The notes beneath the pieces are model-generated. The model was not told the DNA's origin. It worked only from the letters and a program-made list of their open reading frames with translations, and did not search any database. This document shows positions 57,145-64,000 of a stretch of 64,000 bases of DNA, piece by piece. The stretch is from Mycobacterium sp. ITM-2016-00316 (lineage in GTDB: Bacteria > Actinomycetota > Actinomycetes > Mycobacteriales > Mycobacteriaceae). Within the stretch, counting starts at the first letter, position 1, and every line of letters starts with the position of its first letter. Where the stretch lies: the NCBI RefSeq assembly GCF_002968335.2, contig NZ_CP134398.1, positions 2,728,001-2,792,000 on the forward strand, read 5' to 3'. Both the position numbers and the translations under genes were made by a program.

Positions 57145-59319
57145 TCACCACCAGCCGGTGGCGGCTGCGAGCTGACGCCCCAGTTCGTTCGTCATGGTAC
57201 GAACGTATGTCGTCGACAGGTGGTGAGAATCGTGATACATCAACACATTTCCCTCTACTACTCGGCAGAAGTCCGGTCGACACACCGCGTCGGTCATGTC
57301 GAGTGGCTTCAGATTCGGGAACCGTTGCAGATAATCCAAAGTCGGGTTGTCGTCGGACAGTACCGTAGAGCGCTTGACGCCGCACGAGATGGCATCCCCG
57401 CCGCTGGCCAGGCAGTCGGCCGGGAAGTATGGCTTGTTGTTGCGGACCAGCCAGGGGGTGTCCCGCATCGCCAGAACATTGATGCCGGCGTCCGAGAACT
57501 CTTGCCAGATACCGAGATACGAGCTGGGCATGACATCACCGGGTTTGATGTTCCAGGGCCGGGTGGAGGTGGTGAACACGAAGTCGGGCCTGTCCGCGAG
57601 CAGCTTCGGCATCACCACTTCGTTCCACTCCCGGCACTTGGGGTACGGCCGGTTGTCGCCCATCACGAGGGGTTTCTGTTCGGTGGTCAACGGGCAGCCC
57701 ATCTTCAGATAGGTGACCACCTTGAAGTTGTGTAGCCGGCCGAGCAGGTCCAGCGCGGTGATCCAGTGTTCGGCATGAGATCCGCCGGCCAGTGCGATGG
57801 TGCGCTGTGCGTCTTTGTCGCCGTAGGTGCAGTTGATGACGTCGACGTTGTCGAAGTCGCTGATGCAGCCCGCGTTGGTGGACTCCGGGATGTCGTCCTT
57901 TGCCTCCAGCACGGTGGGCCGCATCGGCAGCTTGGGCACCTTGGCGTTGTTGGTCAGGGCGCGCGAACCGGGGTAGTCGCGGGCCGAGAGCCCGGACAGC
58001 TCCTTGCCGCTGGCCCGTTCGACGGTGACGTGCTCGCGCCAGGTGAAGGATGTCGCGGTCAACGTGACGCCCAGCAGGGTCACGACCGAGCCCAGCACGA
58101 TCGTCGGGCGGCGCAACCGGGTGCGCCACGGCACACCGGTGGGTCGCTGTGCCGGTGCCCGGTAGCGCAGCGGGGTCTCGACGTATCTGGTTGTCAGCCA
58201 GGCTAGTACGCCGGACACCAGCAGCACGATCGCGCCGTCGGTGAAACCCGCATGGTCGCGGCCGCTGTAGGCCAGCCAGAAGATCAGCAGCGGCCAGTGC
58301 CACAGGTACAGCGAATAGGCCATCGACCCCAGCGCAACGAACGGCTTGGTGGCCAGCAGCCGGTTCGGCGCGGGCAGCTTGCCGCCGGTGTGCGGATCGG
58401 CAACGCGGTTGGCTGCCGACAAGATGAACAGCACGGTGGCGCCGACGGGTATCAGCGTCCACGGGCCCGGGAACTCGCGTACCCCGTCGATGAGCCAGCC
58501 GCACAGCAGGATGGCGATCAGCGATATGGTCGCCACGATGGTGCGCACCCACATGGGCCAACGCACATAGGGGACCAGGGCGCCGATCAGTGCGCCCAGG
58601 GTGAGCTCCCAGGCCCGGGCGAAACTGTTGTAGTAGGCCACGGCCTGATCGGCGTTGTGCGCGATGATGGCGTACACGAACGAGGCGATGGTCAGCGCGC
58701 TCAGCAGCACGATGAACACCCACCGCACATGCCTGCCCAGCGGTCTGCGCAGCAGGTAGGCGAGGGCGAAGATGATCGCCAGCAGTGCGATGTAGAACTG
58801 GCCCTGCACCGACATCGACCAGATGTGCTGCAGCGGGCTGACGGTCTCACCGGCGCGCAGATAGTCCGCGGCGGTGTTGGCCAGTTCCCAGTTCTGGTAG
58901 TACCCGAGGCTGGCCAGGCTCTGGTCAGCAAACGTTTCCCAGCGGGTTTCCGGCTGGATCAGGATGGTCAGCACCGCGGCCGCCGCCAGCACCACGATCA
59001 GCGCAGGCAGCAGCCGGCGAACCAGTCGCACGACCTCTGGAATCGGACGCAACGCGGTGGCCGGGTCGATTGCGGCGCGCAGCAACCGGCCGCCGAAGAA
59101 GAACCCGGACAGCGCCAGGAAGACGTCCACACCACCGGAGACCCGGCCGAACCAGACGTGGAAGATCGCCACGAGGGCGATCGCGACCCCACGGAGTCCG
59201 TCGAGGTCGTGCCGGTAAAAGCCCGATGCGCGGGTACCCATCTGCGAGCCGGCGGTCGACGCCGGACCGGCTGTGGATGTACCGCGGGTGGAGGGTCGGG
59301 CGGGAGCGAGGGTCATCAT
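57145..59319 (-). CDS. Acyltransferase-3 (OafA/YrhL) with C-terminal SGNH domain
   Basis: A 724-residue protein from ATG 59319 (a second ATG follows directly). The N-terminal acyltransferase-3 domain of about ten membrane helices starts with RHDLDGLRGVAIALVAIFHVWF, which holds the catalytic-type His, and LALSGFFFGGRLL. An SGNH hydrolase-like periplasmic domain (about 450-724) follows, with a serine block ALAGGSHAEHW and a DSHHLS block supplying the Asp-His. The usual GDSH is GGSH here. The family O-acetylates or acylates surface carbohydrate. It is placed at the head of the trehalose operon, as Rv1565c is, so it may modify a trehalose-containing glycolipid; that is an inference. Confidence 0.88.
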   Translation of the reverse strand: MMTLAPARPSTRGTSTAGPASTAGSQMGTRASGFYRHDLDGLRGVAIALVAIFHVWFGRVSGGVDVFLALSGFFFGGRLLRAAIDPATALRPIPEVVRLVRRLLPALIVVLAAAAVLTILIQPETRWETFADQSLASLGYYQNWELANTAADYLRAGETVSPLQHIWSMSVQGQFYIALLAIIFALAYLLRRPLGRHVRWVFIVLLSALTIASFVYAIIAHNADQAVAYYNSFARAWELTLGALIGALVPYVRWPMWVRTIVATISLIAILLCGWLIDGVREFPGPWTLIPVGATVLFILSAANRVADPHTGGKLPAPNRLLATKPFVALGSMAYSLYLWHWPLLIFWLAYSGRDHAGFTDGAIVLLVSGVLAWLTTRYVETPLRYRAPAQRPTGVPWRTRLRRPTIVLGSVVTLLGVTLTATSFTWREHVTVERASGKELSGLSARDYPGSRALTNNAKVPKLPMRPTVLEAKDDIPESTNAGCISDFDNVDVINCTYGDKDAQRTIALAGGSHAEHWITALDLLGRLHNFKVVTYLKMGCPLTTEQKPLVMGDNRPYPKCREWNEVVMPKLLADRPDFVFTTSTRPWNIKPGDVMPSSYLGIWQEFSDAGINVLAMRDTPWLVRNNKPYFPADCLASGGDAISCGVKRSTVLSDDNPTLDYLQRFPNLKPLDMTDAVCRPDFCRVVEGNVLMYHDSHHLSTTYVRTMTNELGRQLAAATGWW

Positions 59320-59330
59320 GGTCGGGGAGT

Positions 59331-59343
59331 TAATCTACCTAAG
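59331..59343. promoter_or_regulatory. Bidirectional promoter core between acyltransferase-tre operon and bioA
   Basis: TAATCTA (59331-59337) gives TAATCT for bioA and TAGATT for the minus-strand operon. The surrounding 13-mer differs at one position from that at 415-427. Start codons are only 50 nt apart. Confidence 0.5.
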
Positions 59344-59369
59344 AACCCTGGGGGTCTCAGGCCACGGGC

Positions 59370-60704
59370 GTGACGTCACACCAGCTGAGCAAAGCGATAG
59401 TGTCCGGTGCCATGCCCGCGTTGACACCGGATGAGATCAGCGCGATCGACACCGCGCACATCTGGCACCCCTACAGCACCATCGGTTCCCAGGCACTGCC
59501 ACCGGTGGTGGCAGTGGCAGCCAAGGGTGCCTGGCTCACCCTCGTGCATGACGGCAGGTCCGTCGATGTGCTCGACGCCATGAGTTCGTGGTGGACGGCG
59601 GTGCACGGGCACGGTCACCCGCGACTCGATGCCGCGATGAGCGCCCAGCTGGCCACCATGAACCACGTCATGTTCGGCGGCCTGACCCATGAGCCGGCCG
59701 CCCGGCTGGCCCAGCTGCTCGTCGAGATCACCCCGGCGGGCCTGGAGTCGGTGTTCTTCAGTGATTCGGGCTCGGTGTCGGTGGAGGTGGCCGCCAAGAT
59801 GGCACTGCAGTACTGGCGCAGCCGTGGAAGGCCGACCAAGCACCGGCTGATGACGTGGCGCGGCGGCTATCACGGCGACACGTTCACCCCGATGAGTGTC
59901 TGTGACCCCGACGGCGGCATGCATTCGATCTGGACCGATGTCCTGGCCCGGCAGGTGTTCGCACCGCAGGTGCCCGGGAAGTACGACCCCTCCTACGTGG
60001 CGGCCTTCGAGCGGCAGCTCGCCGAGCATGCCGGCGAGCTGGCCGCGGTGATCGTCGAGCCGGTCGTCCAGGGGGCCGGCGGTATGCGTTTTCACGACCC
60101 GCGCTATCTCACCGACCTCCGACGGCTGTGCGATGAGCACGGTGTGCTGCTCATCTTCGACGAGATCGCCACCGGATTCGGACGTACCGGGGAACTGTTC
60201 GCCGCCGATCACGCCGGCGTCACCCCCGACATCATGTGCGTGGGCAAGGCGCTCACCGGTGGGTATGTGACGCTGGCCGCCACCCTGTGCACGGGTCATG
60301 TCGCGGCGACGATCAGTGCGGGGGCGCCGGGCGCTTTGATGCACGGCCCGACCTTCATGGCCAACGCGCTGGCCTGTGCGGTGTCGGTGGCCGCGGTGGA
60401 ACTGCTGCTGGAGGGTGACTGGCGGGCCCGGGTTCGTGAGATCGAAGCGGGGTTACGGGCCGGGCTCGAACCGGCGCGATCACTGCCCGGTGTGGCCGAT
60501 GTGCGGGTGCTCGGTGCCATCGGCGTCATCGAGATGCGCGAGCCCGTCGACATGGCGGTCGCCACCCGCACCGCGATCGAGCACGGTCTGTGGCTGCGAC
60601 CGTTCGGCAGGCTGGTCTACGCGATGCCGCCCTTCATATGTACCCCCGACGAGATCGCCGCGATCGGTGCCGGCATGGTCGGCGTCGCGCGTGCACTAAC
60701 CTGA
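59370..60704 (+). CDS. bioA: Adenosylmethionine-8-amino-7-oxononanoate aminotransferase
   Basis: A 444-residue PLP aminotransferase (class III). The frame start is GTG 59370; ATG 59412, which starts [21 protein letters not shown], fits known BioA N-termini better and may be the true start. The PLP lysine is K293 in [10 protein letters not shown] (279 from the ATG). [14 protein letters not shown] and [20 protein letters not shown] are conserved. It converts KAPA to DAPA in biotin synthesis using SAM. Its stop coincides with the first bases of a BioQ-like box. Confidence 0.95.
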   Translation: MTSHQLSKAIVSGAMPALTPDEISAIDTAHIWHPYSTIGSQALPPVVAVAAKGAWLTLVHDGRSVDVLDAMSSWWTAVHGHGHPRLDAAMSAQLATMNHVMFGGLTHEPAARLAQLLVEITPAGLESVFFSDSGSVSVEVAAKMALQYWRSRGRPTKHRLMTWRGGYHGDTFTPMSVCDPDGGMHSIWTDVLARQVFAPQVPGKYDPSYVAAFERQLAEHAGELAAVIVEPVVQGAGGMRFHDPRYLTDLRRLCDEHGVLLIFDEIATGFGRTGELFAADHAGVTPDIMCVGKALTGGYVTLAATLCTGHVAATISAGAPGALMHGPTFMANALACAVSVAAVELLLEGDWRARVREIEAGLRAGLEPARSLPGVADVRVLGAIGVIEMREPVDMAVATRTAIEHGLWLRPFGRLVYAMPPFICTPDEIAAIGAGMVGVARALT

Positions 60705-60714
60705 ACGGTGTTCA
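60697..60714 (+). promoter_or_regulatory. BioQ-like operator at the bioA/bioF junction
   Basis: TGAAC-GGT-GTTCA (60702-60714) is a perfect 13-nt dyad like the TGAAC-N3-GTTCA boxes described for the TetR-type biotin regulator BioQ. A possible -10 TAACCT (60697-60702) lies immediately upstream, so the box would cover the transcription start of bioFD. Confidence 0.65.
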
Positions 60715-60733
60715 AGTGTCGAAAGGACGTCCA

Positions 60734-61879
60734 GTGACGCGCACCGGTCTTTCCCCGCTGGCCTGGCTCGCCGAGGTCGAGGCGCAACGCCGTGCGCAAG
60801 GGCTGCGCCGATCCCTGCGGGTGCGCCCGCCGGTGGGCGCCGAGCTCGATCTGGCCTCCAACGACTATCTCGGGTTGTCCCAGCACCCCGCCGTGCTCGA
60901 AGGTGGCGTCGAGGCGCTGCGCACCTGGGGCGCCGGCGCCGGCGGCTCGCGGCTGGTCACCGGGAACACCGAGCTGCACGAGGAATTCGAAGCCGAGTTG
61001 GCGTCGTTCACCGGCGCCGAGTCGGCATTGGTGTTCTCGTCGGGGTACACCGCCAACATCGGCGCCGTCGTGGCACTCACCGGTCCCGGCTCGTTGCTGG
61101 TCTCCGATGCGCTCACCCACGCCTCGATCGTGGATGCCTGCCGGCTGTCGCGGGCCAGGGTCGCGGTGACACCGCATCTCGACGTCGCCGCCGTCGAAGC
61201 GGCGCTGTCCGGGCGCGCCGAGGAACGCGCGGTGGTGGCCACCGAATCGGTGTTCAGCACCGACGGTGGCCTGGCCCCGCTGCGTGAACTGCACGAGGTG
61301 TGCCGCCGGTTCGGTGCGCTGCTGCTGGTCGACGAGGCGCACGGGCTCGGTGTCCGCGGCACCGGCGGCCAGGGCCTGCTGCACGAGGTCGGTCTGGGCG
61401 GCGCGCCGGACGTCGTCATGACCACGACGCTGTCCAAGGCGCTGGGCAGCCAGGGCGGTGCGGTGCTCGGACCGGCCGCGGTGCGTGCCCATCTCATCGA
61501 TACCGCCCGCACGTTCATCTTCGACACCGGGCTCGCGCCGGCGGCCGTCGGCGCCGCGCTGGCCGCACTGCGCGTGCTGGAGGGCCAGCCGCAGCTGGCC
61601 GCCGCGGTGCTGGCGCGCGCCGCCGAACTCGCCCGGATCTGCGACGTGGCCGAGACGCCCACCTCGGCGGTCGTCTCGGTGATTCTGGGTGACCCCGGGG
61701 TGGCCGCCGCCGCGGCCGCGGCCTGCCTGGAACGCGGGGTGCGGGTGGGCTGTTTCCGGCCGCCCTCCGTCCCGGCCGGCACCTCGCGACTACGGCTGAC
61801 CGCCCGCGCCGCGCTCACCGACGACGAGATCGCAGTGGCGGCAGGGGTTCTCACCGAGGTTCTCGGCCTGCAGCGATGA
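60734..61879 (+). CDS. bioF: 8-amino-7-oxononanoate synthase
   Basis: A 381-residue alpha-oxoamine synthase from GTG 60734, with GAAAGGA about 8 nt upstream. The PLP lysine is K235 in [12 protein letters not shown]. The [15 protein letters not shown] motif is intact. It condenses pimeloyl-ACP/CoA and alanine to KAPA. bioD follows with a 4-nt overlap. Confidence 0.95.
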   Translation: MTRTGLSPLAWLAEVEAQRRAQGLRRSLRVRPPVGAELDLASNDYLGLSQHPAVLEGGVEALRTWGAGAGGSRLVTGNTELHEEFEAELASFTGAESALVFSSGYTANIGAVVALTGPGSLLVSDALTHASIVDACRLSRARVAVTPHLDVAAVEAALSGRAEERAVVATESVFSTDGGLAPLRELHEVCRRFGALLLVDEAHGLGVRGTGGQGLLHEVGLGGAPDVVMTTTLSKALGSQGGAVLGPAAVRAHLIDTARTFIFDTGLAPAAVGAALAALRVLEGQPQLAAAVLARAAELARICDVAETPTSAVVSVILGDPGVAAAAAAACLERGVRVGCFRPPSVPAGTSRLRLTARAALTDDEIAVAAGVLTEVLGLQR

Positions 61880-62553
61880 CCGTCCTGGTGGTGACCGGCA
61901 CCGATACCGGGGTCGGAAAGACGATCACGACGGCGGCTCTGGCCGCGGCCGCCCGGCTTGCCGGTGTCGATGTGGCGGTGTGCAAACCGGTGCAGACCGG
62001 ATCTGCGGACGGTGACGACGATCTGGGTGAGGTACGCAGGCTCTCCGGGGTCGACGCGCTGCACGGGGGCTGGCGATATCCCGAGGCGCTGGCACCGGTC
62101 GCGGCCGCCGTCAGGGCCGGGCTGCCGTTGCCTGGCCGCGATGAGCTGGTGGCTTCGGTACGGGCCGCCGACGGGCCGGGACGGTTGACGATCGTGGAAG
62201 GTGCCGGTGGTCTACTCGTCGAGATGGGTGCCGGCGGGGTGACGCTGCGCGATATCGCCGCCGAGGTGTCCGCGCCGGTTCTGGTGGTGGTGTCGCCCGG
62301 GCTGGGCACCCTCAATCACACCGCGCTGACGTTGGAATCACTTGCCGGACAAGGCATTGCAACGGCCGGACTGGTGATCGGCGCGTGGCCGTCCGAACCC
62401 GGCGTCGCCGAGCAGGGCAACCGGGACGCGCTGGCGGCGCTGGCCGATGTGCGTGCGGTGTTGCCCGCGGGAGCCTCGGCACTCACCTCGGAGGACTTTC
62501 AGGCGCTCAGCGTCGAGGCCTTCGACCGGAACTGGATCGCGAGCCTGGTGTAG
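61876..62553 (+). CDS. bioD: Dethiobiotin synthetase
   Basis: A 225-residue P-loop enzyme; its ATG overlaps the bioF stop (ATGA). The P-loop is G8-TDTGVGKT16. The conserved CKPVQTG and [12 protein letters not shown] are present. It closes the ureido ring of dethiobiotin using CO2 and ATP. bioB is not within the window downstream; the next gene is a 2H phosphoesterase. Confidence 0.95.
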   Translation: MTVLVVTGTDTGVGKTITTAALAAAARLAGVDVAVCKPVQTGSADGDDDLGEVRRLSGVDALHGGWRYPEALAPVAAAVRAGLPLPGRDELVASVRAADGPGRLTIVEGAGGLLVEMGAGGVTLRDIAAEVSAPVLVVVSPGLGTLNHTALTLESLAGQGIATAGLVIGAWPSEPGVAEQGNRDALAALADVRAVLPAGASALTSEDFQALSVEAFDRNWIASLV

Positions 62554-62555
62554 CC

Positions 62556-63077
62556 ATGGTGCACTCGGTCGAGTTGACTCTCGATGCTGGCGCCGATGCC
62601 GCCGTCCGCGATATCTGGCAGGCCCTCGCCGTCGCCGGGATCCCCAGCCAGGCGGCTCACCGCTCGCCGAGCAACCGCCCGCACGTGACCGTCACGGTCG
62701 CCGCCCGGATGTCCGGCGCCGTGGAGTCCGACCTGGCTGCACTGCTGGCGCGGCTGCCGCTGTCCTGCCGGATCGGTGCGCCGATGATCTTCGGGCGCGG
62801 TCCCTACACGCTGGCGTTGCTGGTGATCCCGTCCGCCGGGCTACTGGACCTGCACGCGCAGGTGAACCGTATCTGCCTGCCGCACATGGAGTCCGGACCA
62901 CTGCGGCATACCCTGCCCGGGCAGTGGACTCCGCATGTCACGTTGGCGCGGCGGCTCGGTGCCGACCTGGTGGAGCAGGCGCTGGCGGTGGCGGGCACCG
63001 GAACCGATATCGAGGGCTCGTTCGCGGGGCTGCGGCACTGGGACGGAGATGCCAAGCGTGAGGTAACGATCATCTGA
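62556..63077 (+). CDS. 2'-5' RNA ligase/2H phosphoesterase superfamily protein
   Basis: A 173-residue protein from ATG 62556, 2 nt after the bioD stop. It has two HxT-type catalytic motifs, RPHVTVTV (about 45-52) and WTPHVTLARR (about 126-135), spaced as in 2H phosphoesterases. The substrate is unknown; the family cleaves or ligates cyclic phosphates. Conserved next to bioD in M. tuberculosis (Rv1571), so it is co-transcribed with the biotin genes, though its link to biotin is unclear. Confidence 0.85.
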   Translation: MVHSVELTLDAGADAAVRDIWQALAVAGIPSQAAHRSPSNRPHVTVTVAARMSGAVESDLAALLARLPLSCRIGAPMIFGRGPYTLALLVIPSAGLLDLHAQVNRICLPHMESGPLRHTLPGQWTPHVTLARRLGADLVEQALAVAGTGTDIEGSFAGLRHWDGDAKREVTII

Positions 63078-63144
63078 TGCCCCAGAAGTTTCTTTGAGCG
63101 CTGTGGTCCCATCAGTCACATTTTTGGGGTTCTTTGTCGGTGTT

Positions 63145-63160
63145 TCGAACTAGCGTTCGA
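63145..63160. promoter_or_regulatory. LexA (SOS) box
   Basis: TCGAAC-TAGC-GTTCGA is a perfect match to the mycobacterial LexA consensus TCGAAC-N4-GTTCGA. A -10 TAGCGT (63151-63156) is embedded in it, and the ATG follows 7 nt later, so LexA would block RNA polymerase directly. Confidence 0.88.
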
Positions 63161-63163
63161 TGT

Positions 63164-64000
63164 ATGGATGGCGGCCTGTTCACCGACCTGGTGGCCTTGT
63201 TCGACAAGGTCACCGGTACGGGGTTCGGTGACGCCACCCCGACCGAACTGCTGAACGCGCAGTCCAGCCTGGAATCGCTGGCGCGTCGCATCCCCGCCAT
63301 GGAACATCGGCTGCTGGCGGCGCTGAAGACACAGACCAGCCCCTCCGAGTTGGGGGCCAAGAACTGGGCCGGTGTCATGCGGACCCGGATGCTGTTGTCC
63401 ACCCGCGATGCCAACCGTCGCGTCCGGGAAGCCGAACTGTTGGGTCCCCGCTGTTCATTGACCGGCCAGCCACTGGAACCGGCCTACCCGGCGACCGCGG
63501 CAGCCCGCGAGTGTGGCCGGATCACCGCCGAACATGTCCGGATCATCCTCGACACCATGGCCAAGATCCCCGACCATGTCGATCTCGAGACCACTATCGA
63601 TGTCGAACAGCGGCTGGCGATGGTGGCCTGCGAGCAGACTCCCGAAGCGCTGCGCACCGCTGCCCGATTCCTGTTGGAGATTCTCGACCCGGACGGTCCC
63701 GAACCCAACGATGACGAGCTCGACCAACGCCGCCGGGACCGCCGGGACTGCAACCTGGGTGAACAGGACTCCGACGGCATGTCCGAGCTGCACCTGTGCA
63801 TCACGCCCGAGTTCCGCGCCTACCTGGAACCGATCTTCGCCAAGTTCGCGGCCAAGGGTATGGGTAATCCCGAGGACGAAACCCCGTGCACCATGGGCAC
63901 TCCCACGCAGGACGCCATCGACGCGGACAAACGCACCACCGGGCAACGTCAACACGACGCCATGATGACGCTGACCAGGGGCACCTTGATGTCCGGGGAG
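63164..64000 (+). CDS. 13E12-repeat family protein, DUF222 (runs off the right edge)
   Basis: From ATG 63164 the frame stays open to the window end (279 codons). The sequence starts MDGGLFTDLVALFDKVTGTG and continues with ESLARRIPAMEHRLLAALK, typical of the DUF222 domain of mycobacterial 13E12 proteins, which end in an HNH nuclease domain. That C-terminal part is outside the window, so nuclease activity cannot be confirmed. The upstream LexA box and its position match LexA-regulated 13E12 genes known in M. tuberculosis. These genes are repetitive and often linked to mobile DNA, so copy number elsewhere in the genome is likely. Confidence 0.88.
   Translation, partial: MDGGLFTDLVALFDKVTGTGFGDATPTELLNAQSSLESLARRIPAMEHRLLAALKTQTSPSELGAKNWAGVMRTRMLLSTRDANRRVREAELLGPRCSLTGQPLEPAYPATAAARECGRITAEHVRIILDTMAKIPDHVDLETTIDVEQRLAMVACEQTPEALRTAARFLLEILDPDGPEPNDDELDQRRRDRRDCNLGEQDSDGMSELHLCITPEFRAYLEPIFAKFAAKGMGNPEDETPCTMGTPTQDAIDADKRTTGQRQHDAMMTLTRGTLMSGE

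Overview
The window is GC-rich chromosomal DNA from a Mycobacteriaceae species, probably a non-tuberculous, rapid-growing (Mycolicibacterium-type) one. The housekeeping order is the one I know from the Mycobacterium tuberculosis chromosome: TVP38 - mutA - mutB - meaB - lipL ... ileS - dinX - ansA - lspA - rluD ... dnaE1 ... ilvA - treZ/Y/X - acyltransferase - bioA/F/D - 13E12 repeat. In M. tuberculosis the lipL to ileS interval holds the lipooligosaccharide (LOS) / pks5 locus. Here it holds a compact acyl-polyketide glycolipid cluster. No tRNA, rRNA, insertion sequence or CRISPR array was seen.

Layout. 1-5518: a partial membrane gene diverges from the methylmalonyl-CoA mutase operon (mutA, mutB, meaB). 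5609-6928: LipL-type serine esterase. 6929-7697: long leader with a strong promoter. 7698-21442: glycolipid operon with a Pks5/Mas-like synthase, a PapA acyltransferase, three related HxxxD acyltransferase-like paralogs and a FAAL-type FadD. 21439-24675: a GT1 glycosyltransferase, a membrane protein and an HTH regulator on the minus strand, diverging from an orphan half condensation domain across two operator-like dyads. 24676-33187: T-box-controlled ileS, an S4 RNA-binding protein, DNA polymerase IV, asparaginase, LspA, a pseudouridine synthase and RarD. 33263-42673: envelope export and glycosylation genes (MmpL, GT4, UDP-glucose dehydrogenase, GT2, a DrrABC-like ABC exporter). 42823-46359: dnaE1. 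46365-48503: methyltransferase and glycosyltransferase. 48500-50964: a PPOX/MerR divergent pair, a small membrane protein and ilvA. 50968-59319: acyltransferase-treX-treY-treZ operon. 59370-63077: bioA, bioF, bioD and a 2H phosphoesterase. 63164-64000: start of a 13E12 (DUF222) gene under a perfect LexA box.

How it fits together. MutAB can supply methylmalonyl-CoA, the extender of Mas/Pks5-type synthases. A FAAL activates a starter fatty acid, the PKS makes a methyl-branched chain, and PapA and related proteins could transfer acyl groups to a trehalose-based core. TreXYZ makes trehalose. Glycosyltransferases, a methyltransferase, Ugd, MmpL and the ABC exporter could extend, decorate and export the product. 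The glycolipid structure is an inference.

Two sequence-level themes stand out. Many genes have a TANNNT-like -10 box 6-9 nt before the start codon, suggesting leaderless mRNAs. All nine convergent gene pairs are separated by at most 11 nt, and four of them overlap by exactly 4 nt through shared stop codons.
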